DNA of 64,000 bases, taken from Chara braunii (lineage: Eukaryota > Streptophyta > Charophyceae > Charales > Characeae). Shown in pieces: positions 21,479 to 33,644 of this stretch. The notes beneath the pieces are model-generated. The model was not told the DNA's origin, did not search any database, and was given only the letters and a program-made list of their open reading frames with translations. The DNA lies in contig BFEA01000590.1 in assembly GCA_003427395.1 (NCBI GenBank), forward strand, positions 586,460 through 650,459, given 5' to 3'. How positions within the stretch are numbered: the first letter of the stretch is position 1; each line of letters starts with the position of its first letter. The translations under genes were made by a program, and so were the position numbers.

Positions 21479-22689
21479 GAATGATGATGCGTCTGAATGA
21501 TTGTCCCGCTCTTGAATAGAAATGAGTCGGCATTCTGTGTGAAGGAACTTCTTCCGGAACTCTTCCATTAGTTTCCTGGGTAATCCTCCTACGCAAGGAC
21601 CCTGTTTTCTTCTCTTGTGAACGGTGGATGTATGTGTATTGAGTGATGCGATCCATCTTTTCCTATGCACGTCTCATTTTTGCACCTTCCACAGTGAATG
21701 CATGTAGGGAATGAGTGACTCTTTTGTTGATTAGACGATTGTCGTCGGGATTTTATTCGAAAATGCAAGAGTGTTTAGATCCGTAGCTCTGTTTACACTG
21801 CGCATGCCACGACATCAGCAGCCGAGTCACGAGGCGGCCCTGAGAAACAAGGCGCCCAGGGACCAACGTTGTGTTGGGCTGTTTTTGATGACGTCTCGGG
21901 ATATTTGTGATTGATGGATATGTCACATGTGGACTGACAAGCATCCTTCGACTGGGCGCCAGCCTCCCGTATCTCCCATCCCAACGCGACCTTTTCCTTA
22001 CAGTGAGGAAAGGACACATGTATGCAAGTGGGACGTACGAGAAGTCGTTGCACGAATCGACGGACAGTATTACTTCCCTCCCAAAAAATCGTTGTTCTGG
22101 ATTCGTAGATTCGGGCTTTGTTATTATCGATACGCACTTCCCACCTTACTCAGTATTGTTGCCATTTAACGAGTTGATCGTCATTCCGTGGATGGAAGTA
22201 GAACCCCACTGGCCGCGCACTCTGTGCACCGAATGTCAGCATTTTGAGCGCTACGAGTCCAGGAGTTTCCACTACCGTGTGCGGAGTGAAGACGAGCATA
22301 AAGAAAGAGGCACACGGCTGAGACCATCCATGTCGGACTCGGAACTAACCAGCGAGCGACGACGAGATTTGATACGGAAACGAGACACGCGAAGCGTGCC
22401 AAAACCTTTTGCTCCAAACGACGGGCGGTAGCCCGGTGGGAAGCCCGAGATTATTTTTTAGATTGAATTTGGATCTTACTGTGTTCGCGCCACGTCCGCG
22501 CGCGCATTCCGTGACGCGCGAAACTAACCAACTTGCTCCATCGGACCAACACGGGGGATTTCAGTTTCGTTTGTGTCCCCACACTCAATTTCCAAAAATC
22601 CTTGGCACACCCCATCTTGCTGTTTTTTTGTGGGCCTCTTTCCGCATGACTAACACTCCGAACGGAAGACAGCACAGGGCGTGAGGTTG
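21233..22689. other. No gene recognised; one CT microsatellite
   Basis: A CT run at 21435-21473 is the only repeat. A plus-strand frame at 21907-22431 (174 codons) has no domain I recognise and no homologous feel. It may be the 5' untranslated region of the LINE or host DNA. Confidence 0.4.
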
Positions 22690-22759
22690 CGCGTCACATC
22701 CACGGTATCGCAGGTAAAGACGAGCAAAGAGGACAGGAAGAACAGAGACATTTGGAAAC

Positions 22760-24478
22760 ATGGCGGATCAGGGTGGCCCATCAGACCAGCAAAGAGGACA
22801 TGGACGTTCGCCACCTGGTCATGTCGACGTACCGCTGTCTGAGGAAGACCGGATGAAGCTCCTCATCTCCAAGTGTTATGACGATGAGATTCTGCCGGAG
22901 AAATTTCAACATGGAGAATGGGTGGTGGAAGGTGGGATCCGTACCTTCCTGGTCAATTCTCGGTTAGATGAACTGACGACGAATTCGTTAAAGGAGAGAA
23001 CAGTAACGATTATATTTCAGGGCGAAGCTAGGGATCTGCCGATGAGGGTTCGATAAGATTTGATAAGGGTCAACGAGAACGGTTGGTATAGACAGAGGAT
23101 CTTCGACATAAGTACTAAACGAGGCAGAGTTCATGCAGAGGGGCCAAATGTGGTTTCCTACGTGGCTAGATCCAAGGAGATCGCGCAGTGGATGGTGGCG
23201 AAAGCAGATGACATATTGACCATCAGGGGAGTGGAGTATGGGATGCTGTTCAAGCCGTGGCTCACCCAGACGGAGTTGGACGATCGAAGAAGGATGGAAG
23301 ACGAGACTAAATTCTGGGTGATGGCGATTAGGGTCCCCCTAAGAGCCATGTTCCACGTGGAGAGTATGGTCGAAACTGCAATGGGTCACGTAATCAATTG
23401 CCAGCCGCCAGAACAAGACCGGACCATACCTAAACTCATGAACCTCAAGTTTGACCTTGTGAAGGAGGCGGAAGGGAATTTCGAACCGGAACTTTCGATT
23501 AAACTGGGGCAAGAGGTGTTGCGTATCAAGTTTGTGTGTAAACACACCCCTTGGTGTGAGAGGTGTAAGTGGTGGTTTCACACGACTGACGATGGATGCC
23601 CAAGGGCTGATGAGGAGCCAGCAGATGGAGGCAGTGGACAAAGACAATGCCCGACCAACAGCGGATTGGATCCCACACAAAGACTGGCAGTTAACCAGGA
23701 TATCTGGTTGGCAGCTAGGCACGAGCCTGTCCCTGCTCACAACAGGGAGCAAGGCCAGCTTCCAGCAGTGTCAGCGAGCACAGGGAGAGGTGCTGCAAGC
23801 GGTGACGTGAGGAGATCTCGAGTGTTGCCCCAGCCAAGAGGTGTTGGTAGCGGTGTAGATAGCGGTGGACAAATTTCGAGCGACGTGAGAAGAACTGGAC
23901 ATCCACAACAACATGGGGGGCGAGCAAGGGTCCAAGTGCCAATGCCAAGGCCCCCCCCCCCGACTACCAACGCAGCTATGCTTCCGCTGTCAATGTCACA
24001 ATATCCAGGCCCTGGGAACACCTTCCAGCCGTACGTACCGAGGTGGGGTCCCACACAGTGGCAGGGATATGGGTATCATCCATTTGGAGTTAACTATGCA
24101 GAGTTGGGGATGCTTCACCAGAACATGTATGATGCTGGCCAGGTACCATTTTACGGTGCTAACCTTGGCATTGCTAATGGTCAAATTGGGACCACTACCG
24201 TGAGGGGAGACAATGAGGACCGAAGCAGATCTTTGGGGCTTCAGACAGGCGGAGCGAGCTTGACTACTCAGGAGCAACAAGCAACTCAGGTAGATGATGA
24301 CTCTGAGTCAGAAGGAGAGGAAAGTGAAAGCCAGGAGGAGTCGCCAAGGATGTCACACGCAGACAATTACCTGAAACAACGAAGGAATGGACTGGACGCC
24401 ATATTACACGTACGTGGCATACTCGGGTGCAAGTTAGCTAAGAATGTAGCCGCCACGCCTGGACCCACAAGGATCTGA
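22760..24478 (+). pseudogene. LINE ORF1, nucleic-acid-binding protein, one stop codon
   Basis: ORF1 proteins of LINEs coat the element RNA and travel with ORF2. The ATG at 22760 follows AACATGG context. A single TAA (23054-23056) interrupts the frame, which then runs on to 24478 for about 570 codons in all. The segment around 23130-23500 has the length and charge of the DUF4283-type region of plant LINEs. It is followed by a zinc knuckle WCERCKWWFHTTDDGC with spacing C-x2-C-x4-H-x5-C. The C-terminal part is Gln/Pro/Gly-rich and then acidic (about 24290-24350). Assignment is strong from position before ORF2 plus the knuckle. Confidence 0.8.
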
Positions 24479-24978
24479 GAGAGGACATCATCTGAAGCTT
24501 GGACCAATGCCTCTAGTGGAAAAGAATCCAGGCCTACTAACCGTAAGCCTGCCCATTGCTCTGCAGAGAAACGTGCATCAATGAAGACGACAATGTACTG
24601 TATTGCCCTATCATCTTCTAGAACCACCCAGATCTTTGGCATGTAGAACTTTGGAAAAATTCAAAATTGAAATCTATCAGCAAACAGGTACCTGACTCTG
24701 TCAGTGATGAGTGCTGGCATGGGCAGCTCTGACAGGCCAATCGTAGGAAGCGATAGATTTCCCTCCCTGTCTGTCAAGCCAACCACATGGACTTGATTAC
24801 CTTGAAGCGAGCAGACCAGCGGGAGCAACATGCTTTCTTCTTGTTCCTTGACAGCCCGTCCCAGCACCGAAGTCCCAGTGGGGACATTCCCGAGACATGG
24901 ACGCTGGCGAAGAAGACACGAGAGCGGAGAATCCCACATCAGCAGGAATCCAATCTGCATCATCCACACAGCACACGA

Positions 24979-27900
24979 ATGGGTAGACTACGAGTGGCCA
25001 CAAGGAATGTACGGGACCTGGGGGACAGTGCAGGTCATCGTAAAGGAAGGCGCTTTAAGGCCTGGATTCACCAGGAAAGGCTGGATGTCATCATGATCCA
25101 GGATACTAAACTGTCGGAAGTCAAACTGGCTCAATTCAGAGACTGGTGGGAGGGCCCACAACTGTGGTCTCCCGCGCGGGGCTCCAAAGGAGGGGTGGCG
25201 ATTTTGGTACACAACCGAGTGGAAGCTCAGCTGGTGGACTATGATACTGATGCGTGGGGTCGCTGGTGTTGGATCAAGGTGTTGATTGGCAGAGTAGAAT
25301 GGGTGTTCGCCACAATCTACGCTCCGAATGACATGAGTAGTAGGGTAGTCTTCTTCGAGACGCTGCCACATGTCCTACCTAAGTCGGATTGTCTGATCGT
25401 GGGAGGAGACTGGAATGTGGTCTGTGTTCCAGGGCAGGACTCGGAGTCGACTGGAGGCTGGTCAGCAGACAGAGCTCGACTGCTGAGTTGGATGGAACAC
25501 TGGGCGCTCAAGGATGTCTATAGGGAACTTTATCTGAACAAACCTGGGTACACCTGGTTCGGACAGACTCCACTACAGGCAGGGATTAAGAGAAGAATCG
25601 ATTTCTTCTTAGTCTCAGAGGAAGCAAGAGGGGATGTGATGGACATAGAAGTTTTGAATGCTTCTCTGTCTGATCAACAACCAATTGTGATGAAGTGCGC
25701 AGTTTCAGAAGTGGGGGAAAGAGGTCCCGGGTACTTCCGGTTGAACACGACATTATTGTTGGATACCGGAATCACGACATGGGTGGAGGAATTTTGGGTA
25801 GGTTGGAGAACTGCTAAGCAACTGTTCACAAGTACCGCCGAGTGGTTGGACGCAGGGCTGAGGGTCATCTCCCTCAAATTGGACTCCTTCTCGCGGATCT
25901 CCGCATACCACAGGAACAAAGAGGAGAATTTGCTGCGGCAACAGGTAGAGGAAGCAGAGAAAAAGTTGGGAGATAATCCTATATCGGATCTGTTCTGGGC
26001 TGAGGAGAGGGCACAGAGAATCCGTGAGTGGGATGAATCTCAGTTCCAGAAAGAGGAATGGAGGGCGAAAATCCTAGAGGTAAAGGGGATTGTTTCATCA
26101 GACCGGTTGTCAAAAGAGGCCTTCAAACGGTTGTTGCCGAGAAACACTGCAGTCAAGATGAGGGAACTGCAGCATCCACACCTTCTAGGGAAACCCATCG
26201 CTGTGGATAACGAAGAAATGTGCAGTTATGCGGTGGATTATTTTCAAGATATTTTAACCACTAGAAGGCCGTTCGACAGTCTGGAGGATAGGATGGAGGT
26301 GGAGTCTCCAGTCTGGAACAACTTGGACTGTAGACTGCTAGAGGAAGGAAAACTGTTATGGGCTACCAATAGAATTCTTTCAGGCGTGTTGGGAGGCAGT
26401 AGTCGGGGATTTGGTCGTAATGTTCAATGAGGTACGAGACGGGGGAAGGCTAGGAAAGACCATGACCAGAGGGATCATCTCCCTTCTGTTCAAAAAAGGA
26501 GAAAGGAGCGATATAAGAAACTGGAGACCAATTTCCTTGTTGAACGTAATATACAAACTACTGGCGAAACTACTGGCAAACAGGCTGGGTCGGTACCTAC
26601 CGGGTCTGGTGCAGCGGGATCAAGGTGCCTTCGTTCGAGGCAGATCCATCTTCGAGAATGTTGTTACGACAATCGAGGCCCTGAAACTCATCGACAGCGA
26701 AGACTTGGATGTGGCAGTCTTGCTTTTGGACCTCGATAAGGCGTATGACTGGGTGAATTGGACATTCGTCCTTTCCACATTCCGGGTCATGGGTTTCGGA
26801 GATTCGTTTTGCAACTGGGTCAAAGTCATGTATGGCAAGGTGACGACAGCAGTACGCGTGAATGGAGTAATCTCTAAAGAATTCGACCTCAGAAGATCTC
26901 TACGCCAGGGGTGCCCGCTGGCTCCGCTCGTGTTTGTGCTTCATCTGGAGCCGCTTCTCTGCAATATCCGTTGTCACCCGAAGATTAAGGGACTGAACCG
27001 GTCGGGGGGAGGGGACAATAAGGTCAAGGCGTTAGCTGATGACCTTTTTGTAATCTCAGTTAACCAACCAACATCTCTGGAAGCGCTGAAGTCGTGCCTC
27101 ACGGAATTTGCAGCGTTGTCGGAGGCGGCAGCGAACTCGAGGAAATCAACTTTCATCCTCCCTAGAAGGTTCGTGCCCGCGATGCAATGGGGGATGGCAA
27201 GGGTGGAAGTAGAGCAGGCAGAACGCTTCCTAGGTGTTCAGGTGGCACTGGGGGACTGTACGTCTTCTCAGGAAGTGATACTGCAGGAAAAGGTATGCAA
27301 ACGGATCAAGAGTTGGGGAGCGGCGTTCCACCTCTCATTGATTGGAAGGGTATTGGCCATCATGGCCTCAGCCTTTGCACTCTTATGGTATGTGGCGACA
27401 GTGAGAAGACTGTCGCCTCCCATGCTGAAAACCTTGAAGGGAGTTGCGCGGAAGTTTATATGGAAGCCAGCAGGAGAAGCAGGTGAGGGTTATATCTGTA
27501 AAGTGGTCTGGGACACCCTCTGCAGACCTCGGAGTGAGGGGGGGCTATCCTTGTTAGACCCTGCAGCTCAGAATACGGCTCTCCTTGCTAAATGGGTGGT
27601 TCGGGTAGCGGAGGCAGAAGATGGTAAAGACTGGGTAATGCTAGCGAAAACCTTGTTGTCGAGGGAATGGGGCCTCAGACGCCCGGAGGACGTTTGGGTG
27701 GCCTTGATGTCAGAGACGTACGCGCGAAGAAGACCCAAGTCCCAGCTGTGGAAAGAGATTCTGCAAGCGTGGAAAAAGTGCAGGCCAACTCTCAATCGCC
27801 CACCGATATCGAAAGAAGAAGTCAGACACCAGCACCTGTTCGAAAACCCTCGGATTAAGGAACCGGGTGGGGGCTGGTTCTCATTGAAAAGACAGCCAGG

Positions 27901-29178
27901 AAATTTCGGACAGAGTTGGCTGCAGAAGGCCCAGAAGGGTGTGACCAAGGTGGGGGATCTGTGGGACGACTGCCGCAACCAGTGGAAGTCCCTCACTCAG
28001 TTGAAGGAATCCTTGGGACAACTCCCGCAGCAGGAAAGGCGGCTGGAGTTGCTCCTACAGGCAATACCAGAGGAGTGGAAGCAGCTCCTTGGCCCGGAAG
28101 GCACAAATCCCACAGGTACCTGGTTCGTTACGACCTTTGAGGGAAAGGGACAGTTTTGCAGGTTGGAAAGTTGGTCGGGGGAGTGCCCAGGCAAGTGCTG
28201 GCCAGAAACATACAAACGTGCCCTCCCCTCTCTTTCTACTTTGGAGAGAGTTGGAATGCGTCAACAGTACGACCTCGCAGGGATGAAAGAGATCCGAGTG
28301 AGAATGTCCCCTCCGAGTGAGGAAGGTTTCCCACTGATTCCGGTGCTTGTGGGGAATGGGACCGCTCTGCGTCGTATGAGGATTGACCCTGCTACCTGGG
28401 GATGGCGCGTGGGAGAGTCGGTGGTCATGGGGCTGGAGAACTTAAACGCTAGTCTCATTTTGAAACGGAGGAGAGACTCGGAGTCTGTATGTGAGAAGAT
28501 CAGGCTCCGTTGGGATAGAAACGCTGCACAATTGGCTCCACCTTCAGAGAAGGAACTTACCAAACTCTGGTCGCAACTGCAGTTGATTCCGTCTCAAAAA
28601 ATCGCATCGTTGATGTGGCTGCAATCGCACTTAGCGGTGCCCACGTCGCAGTGGATTTCAGAGAAGGGTATGGAAGTGAGAACAATTTGCGACAGATGCC
28701 AAGAAGCCCTGGAGTCGATGCAGCACCTGTGGTGGGAGTGCCCCAGATCTAGGAAGTGGTGGAGATGGTGGGAATACCATTGGAGGAGATTTGCAGGGGA
28801 AGCAGACCTAACTGGGCAGAGATGGGTCCTCACGGGTTGTGTACCGCAGAACCACAGATGTTCAGAGGGATGGGTCTATATAGCACAGGTGGGCAGGGCA
28901 TAATGCTCTGGGTTATTTGGGTGGACAGGAATAGTCTCCGCTTCCAAGGAGAGAGTTTACAAGAGAGGGAGGCGGAGGGGCTTTTCAAGAAACTTCTGGC
29001 AGCAGCCATAAAGGCGGACTGGGCTCGAAAGGTGGCCCAAAGGAACTCCATGCAGGGCCGGAATTGGTTCTGCCGAACTTGGGGATTGGGTCTAGCACAT
29101 ATCTCTCCGGAGGATAAATTAGTTCTGGGGAGATGGCTAGAGGAAGAGGTGAGGGGGGATGAACGAGGCTTGGTTTGA
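24979..29178 (+). pseudogene. LINE ORF2: endonuclease, reverse transcriptase, zinc region; frameshifted
   Basis: ORF2 nicks target DNA and copies the RNA at the nick. An in-frame ATG at 24787 is possible, but endonuclease homology starts at the ATG at 24979 (RVATRNVRDLG). The endonuclease retains GGDWNVV; the usual Glu of the QET motif is Asp (QDTK, 25102) and the final SDH motif reads SDQQP (Gln at 25675), so it is probably inactive. A frameshift near 26370-26410, with apparent loss of the KAPGPDG-type segment, leads into RT: NWRPISLLN, DLDKAYDWVNW (about 26729) and a catalytic box LADD (27032-27043) in place of Y/FADD. A zf-RVT-type CDRCQEALESMQHLWWEC starts at 28688. A second shift near 28860-28895 returns to the first frame, which ends at 29178. 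Confidence 0.88.
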
Positions 29179-29662
29179 ATAGGAGGTTAGTGGTTTTAGT
29201 TCTTTGAAGGTTTGTGAGGCGTTGTGGGGCTTGTGTCGTGGTTTTCTTGGTTCTGAACCAGGCGCACTCGGTTCCTGTCGGCGGTCACAGTAGACCGCGA
29301 GATAGAGTGTCAGGGGGGTTATGGAACGAGGTTCCTCCCGGCCGCGGGTAGGCTGGGATTCGGACCGGATTGTATTCAAGTCTGTGAATTAGGATAGTAG
29401 GGAGGGGGAGGCAGTTAGAGTATTGGTCAGGCTAGGAAGTCCTGGATACAGTAGGGGTGCGCAAAGAACTGTTTGACTTAGCGAGAAGTGGGTGTTGAAG
29501 GATAGTGAGAGGCGAAAGTCTTTTGATGTGTGCTCTGAAGCTAAACCGGCTAATGCTGTCGGGATAACTCCGGGTTGAATTGTGAGGTCATCGGCCTCTG
29601 CATTTTGTTTCAGTTGAAATATAATGATTTTGGTTTAAAAAAAAAAAAAAAAAAAAAAAAAA

Positions 29663-30427
29663 GTTTATCCTGGCGGTGGTAAGAGAACCATCTGAATTGA
29701 GAGTACATGTTTGCTACAAAGGCGCTGTCGCGAAAAGGGGGGTAGTGTCCTAGCAGGATTGCCCTCCAGTCCCATGGCCATAATGAGCCTGGAACGATGT
29801 GCCGGCAGATCCTATCCCACCATCTCCATAACAAGACCGCTCAAGGGCACTGCAGGAAAATGTGCTCAATCGTCTCAGGGCACCTTTTTCCGAGGAAGTT
29901 TTGGCGGCAACCCCGGCACCAGGGAAGCGTCCTTCCTTGCTGTTCGAGTTGTGTATGATCGATCGATCAGCCAGTCATTGGTCGATAGGCAGCGATGAGT
30001 GATTTGCAATTGAAGGGCGAAGATTTTCGCTGGCCTTTTTTGATACTCGCCGAACCATTGGATAGCTTTGAGTCACATTTAGATGGCGCTGCCATCTGTC
30101 CGCCACTACCTCTTTTAGCCCACGCTTGGGCCTGAGCATTCGGTAGACAGTCTTTGTTTTTAGGGTGGCTAAATGGACTGTTTGTTCCCCCCCCCGTCCC
30201 TTCCCTAACCTGCCATTCCACGACCATCGCCATTCTTGGGGATCAAAGGGGAGATTCTCGATTGGGCTCAGTGGACGATACGCTCTCCAACCTTTCCCTT
30301 CTTCGATTACCCGGATGCGATAGACTTCTGATTTTTCTTTCCAGAAGAAGGGTTGTCTGCTTTCTTGCAACCGCCCTGTTTCTGTGATGGCGTAGCCTTT
30401 GATGCATCCTGGAATTAGAAGGGGCAA
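29663..30427 (-). mobile_element. 5'-truncated LINE fragment (ORF2 C-terminus)
   Basis: The minus strand reads ENLPFDPQEWRWSW and then LPWCRGC and CPETIEHIFLQC, a zf-RVT-like cluster. It resembles the fragment at 31585-33640 (GLPFDPLEWDWP). It ends against the A-tail of the large LINE, at a sequence complementary to GGTTCTCTTACCACC. Confidence 0.7.
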
Positions 30428-30429
30428 GG

Positions 30430-31057
30430 GTGGAGGAGGGGGAAGTCACAGAACAGATAAGGCTGCTCTTCCAGCATGAGATCGCGGCACAATGGCAGAA
30501 AGTCAAGGAGAATCTGGATCAGCTGCACAGCAGAAGGGACATTAAGAACAATATTTCCCGGTTTTGTGACAGCTGGCTGGGAGGGGAGAGGGAGGGCTGG
30601 GTCGCGAAGGTGAGTTGGACGGGAGACAGGTTGGACCAGCAGAACGAAGGACAAGGAGAGGGACAAGAGGAAGACATGGGAAGAGACTATCACCTTTATT
30701 TCAAGGACTGGACCAAGGTGGATCCCAGCGAGCAGCTGAGACCCGCACAGGATTTTGGCGATCCCTTCCCAACCCACCCGCTGGCCCTGGAGGAATATCT
30801 TGGGACTTAGAGTTAGCTAGAGTTATCTAACGAGGTGCTGTGTAGAGAAATGCATGATTGCAGCTATTGGGTAGCTCACTTCAGTCCTTGTCAGTCCTTC
30901 CCTTTCAGCCTTTTGGCGCTTGTTCTGTAAAGAGGTATTGTGGGACGCTGGACCCGGTTTCCAGCAGGTGTTGCTCCTCGCCTGGCAAAGCCTTAACCCC
31001 GGTGGTTCTCTTACCACCACCAAGATAGTGGCCTTGTACAGGCCTTAACCAAAAAAA
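30430..31057 (+). mobile_element. LINE 3'-end fragment with short ORF and A-tail
   Basis: A 126-codon plus-strand frame (30430-30810) is followed by a 3' segment with GACGCTGGACCCGGTTTCCA, the hairpin GGTGGTTCTCTTACCACC (31001-31018) and an A7 tail (31051-31057). The 3' segment recurs at 31437-31582. The ORF itself has no domain I recognise, so the LINE call rests on the shared 3' end. Confidence 0.5.
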
Positions 31058-31059
31058 GA

Positions 31060-31582
31060 GGTTCTGATAGATCAGGCATGGGACGCTGGACCCGGTTTCC
31101 AGCACAAGGGACGCTGGGCCCCTTTCTCAGCAATCCTTTCAGCACTTCTCAGTCATTTCAGCAATCTTTTTCAGCATTTCTCAGCATTTCCCAATCATTT
31201 CCCAATCATTTCTCAGACACATTTGATGACTACAACTGATGCCCTGAAGAGAGTAGGTGGACGGTCAGGGCCAGCAGACGAAGGGGGACTTCACTGGTGG
31301 CCCCCAGTGCCCCCCCCCCAGTCCCTCGCCCTGCTGTAGGATATGAGGTTGGAGTTGTAGATCAGGTATGGGATGCGGGACCCGGTTCCCAGCACATTGG
31401 CGTCACCCTCAATGATGTACTGCAACGATGTATTAAGGGACGCTGGACCCGTTTTCCAGCAGGTGATGCTCCCCACCAATAGATGGAGCGACCCGCCAGG
31501 CAAAGCCTCAATCCCGGTGGTTCTCTTACCACCACCAGGATAGAGGTCTTGCAAAAGGGCCTTAAAAAAAAAAAAAAAAAAA
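31060..31582 (+). mobile_element. LINE 3'-end fragments with A-tail
   Basis: Contains repeats of the GGGACGCTGGACCCGGTTTC word (about 31080, 31370 and 31437), then the hairpin GGTGGTTCTCTTACCACC at 31516-31533 and an A-run 31564-31582. It is about 90% similar to the previous fragment's 3' end. Confidence 0.6.
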
Positions 31583-31584
31583 TC

Positions 31585-33640
31585 GTCTGAATTGAGGGTT
31601 TATCTGTCGGGCTGCTCCATCTATTGGTGGGGAGCGGCACCTGCTGGAAACCGGGTCCAGCGTCCCTTTGATACATCATGTAATACAAGGAATGGTATTT
31701 GTTGTTTGCTAGGGTCGCAGCTATTTCTGTCTCAACCTGGGGCTCCATTGTCCCATAGAGTTGCTAGTGTCACCCATCCCTTCTTTGGAGCACCCCATTA
31801 TCTAATAGCCCAGCCCAATCTTAGCAGCCCCCCTTGTGTGACTATAGCTGTGTCTATCCTTTTAACCCTGTAACCTGTATCCTCTCAAAAGCAGTGTATG
31901 AACCATTCGTGCTCCTTGAGTGGATGTTGAGAGGAGACAGAGTTTGCTCAGATCTTTCCACGATGGGATGCCCAGTCCTATCCCTTATTTAATAATGCAG
32001 TCCTATCTCATCTGACCTTTTTGCTCAAATATGGTTGTGTTTGTCCGTTGAAACCCTTAAAACCCTATGCCCTCTTAAGCCCAGTGCATGCATGACCCAT
32101 TTGTGATTGTTGAGCCTTTTGTGATCCTTGAGTAAGTATTAGACTGAAACACAGCTTGCTCAGACGTATCCATGATGAGATGACCAATCCCTTTGTCCTA
32201 TGAGGCGTCCTCAGGATGGAGGGAGCGACCTGGCCAGTTTGTGTGGGCATGTATGATAGACGTCTATCTTGTGCCTTATCGTCTGTCACCATCACTCCTG
32301 CCGATTCGTCTGTTGGTCTGCAAGCCTCTCGCTTGAAGTCTTTGCGCCATAATCGCTCGTGGCCGGTGCCCGTTGTGTGTTTCTGGAGGTTGGGTGTGGG
32401 GGGATCAGTTGTTGATGGGATGGCAGGAGTGGTGGCTATTGGGTGTGTAGGGGGGGTAGGGGGCGGCTGGTTTAGTGGTGTGGATCCTGGTCGGTGAGGT
32501 GAACAGGCCCAATAGGACTGTGCGGGAGTGGCCGGGAGGGAGGAGTGGGGGGAGGTTGTGGCGACAGTGGGGGGGGTTGGGGTTCATTCAGCAGATCCGT
32601 GATAAGGATGAACTCAGGCCGAAGGTAGGGCACTCGGAAATCTTCTCGGGGCCGCCTCTACCAGGTTTGTTCAGTACTCCTCCATGGTTTTCATTGGATG
32701 TCCAGTTCAGCATTCGTGTCACTGAACAGCCTGTAGGGGTCATGCCAAATTTCTTTGTAGGAGTGCAGGATGTCCTGCTTGGCCTGGGGTTCATTCTCGT
32801 TCTTATATTCAGTTCTCATTGTCTTCCATGCTTCTTGGGTCGCCGACCTAATAATTTCTTCCACCGCTTGCTGGGCCTGTTGCAAGCCAAACTGATGGTC
32901 TCTCCTCTCAAAGGAGCATCTTGCTCGCCAGGCCAGCATGAGGATGTTCAACCTTGTGTAGGTGAACAGGTTGATTGCAAATGAAGACCAGCCTGCCAGC
33001 AAGTGCTGATTTTTGCCCAGTAGAAGGAGGCCCAAGTCCCATGGAATGTGGAACAGTGTTAAGGACTGAAAGGCTGCGTCCCAACACTGCCACAGTTGTA
33101 CGACCATGGGACATGCCAGCAGGCAGTGTTCGAGCGTCGCGCAGGCGGGTTGTGACGCCCTCCCACAGTAAGAACAGATGGGGGACAATTGACCTTTTTG
33201 TTCTAGGTCTGTTCTGGACACTAGCCAATCTGGTGTTGAAAGGCTCCGATGAAGTATCTGCCATTGCAGCGACCTGAGATTCGTGGGCATGATCTTTGCG
33301 TATTTGGGCCATGGCAGGTCGTCCAGCAGGTCCGGGTCCAGGGGAGAGTCCCGGGCCCATCTCTCAGTTAGCGTGTGGTTGATTGACTGTTCCTGGCACA
33401 TGGCTCGATACCCCTTTTTGACTGTGTAATCCCACAAGCCCATTGGTTTTTGGTTTGGCCAGTCCCATTCCAATGGGTCGAAGGGCAGTCCTGCAATCGA
33501 TGTTGAGGGTTCGTATGTATATTGCCCCTGTTTGTGGTCCCTCACCATCCTTATGTGCATAAGATCAGCCGACAGCTCCTCGCTGTCCAAGTCGGCATTG
33601 CGTGTCAGCTTGGACATCCTTGCTCCAGGCAGAGCTGTGA
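31585..33640 (-). mobile_element. 5'-truncated LINE fragment (zf-RVT end of ORF2)
   Basis: A 308-codon open frame on the minus strand (33617-32691) reads through GLPFDPLEWDWP, the Cys/His cluster ICSYCGRASQPACATLEHCL and a Trp-rich helical end, as in the C-terminal part of LINE ORF2. The reverse transcriptase core is absent. Its 3' side at 31600-31680 is the inverted complement of the plus-strand 3' segment at 31425-31500, so two LINE tails face each other. The absence of stops over 308 codons suggests a younger copy than the 22.7-kb LINE. Confidence 0.75.
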
Positions 33641-33644
33641 CGCC

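Larger units (their letters stand above)
22690..29662 (+). mobile_element. LINE (L1-like non-LTR retrotransposon), near full length, decayed
   Basis: ORF1 with a zinc knuckle, ORF2 with AP-type endonuclease, reverse transcriptase and a C-terminal Cys/His region, about 0.46 kb of 3' UTR, and a 26-base A-tail at 29637-29662 follow each other on the plus strand. The layout resembles plant L1-type LINEs. The 5' end is estimated just before ORF1; I could not find target-site duplications, and another LINE fragment begins directly after the A-tail. One stop in ORF1 and two frameshifts in ORF2 disable it. Confidence 0.88.

Noticed and set aside
23339-24642. Minus-strand frames of about 80-140 codons inside the LINE
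   Set aside because: Shadows of ORF1 on the opposite strand.
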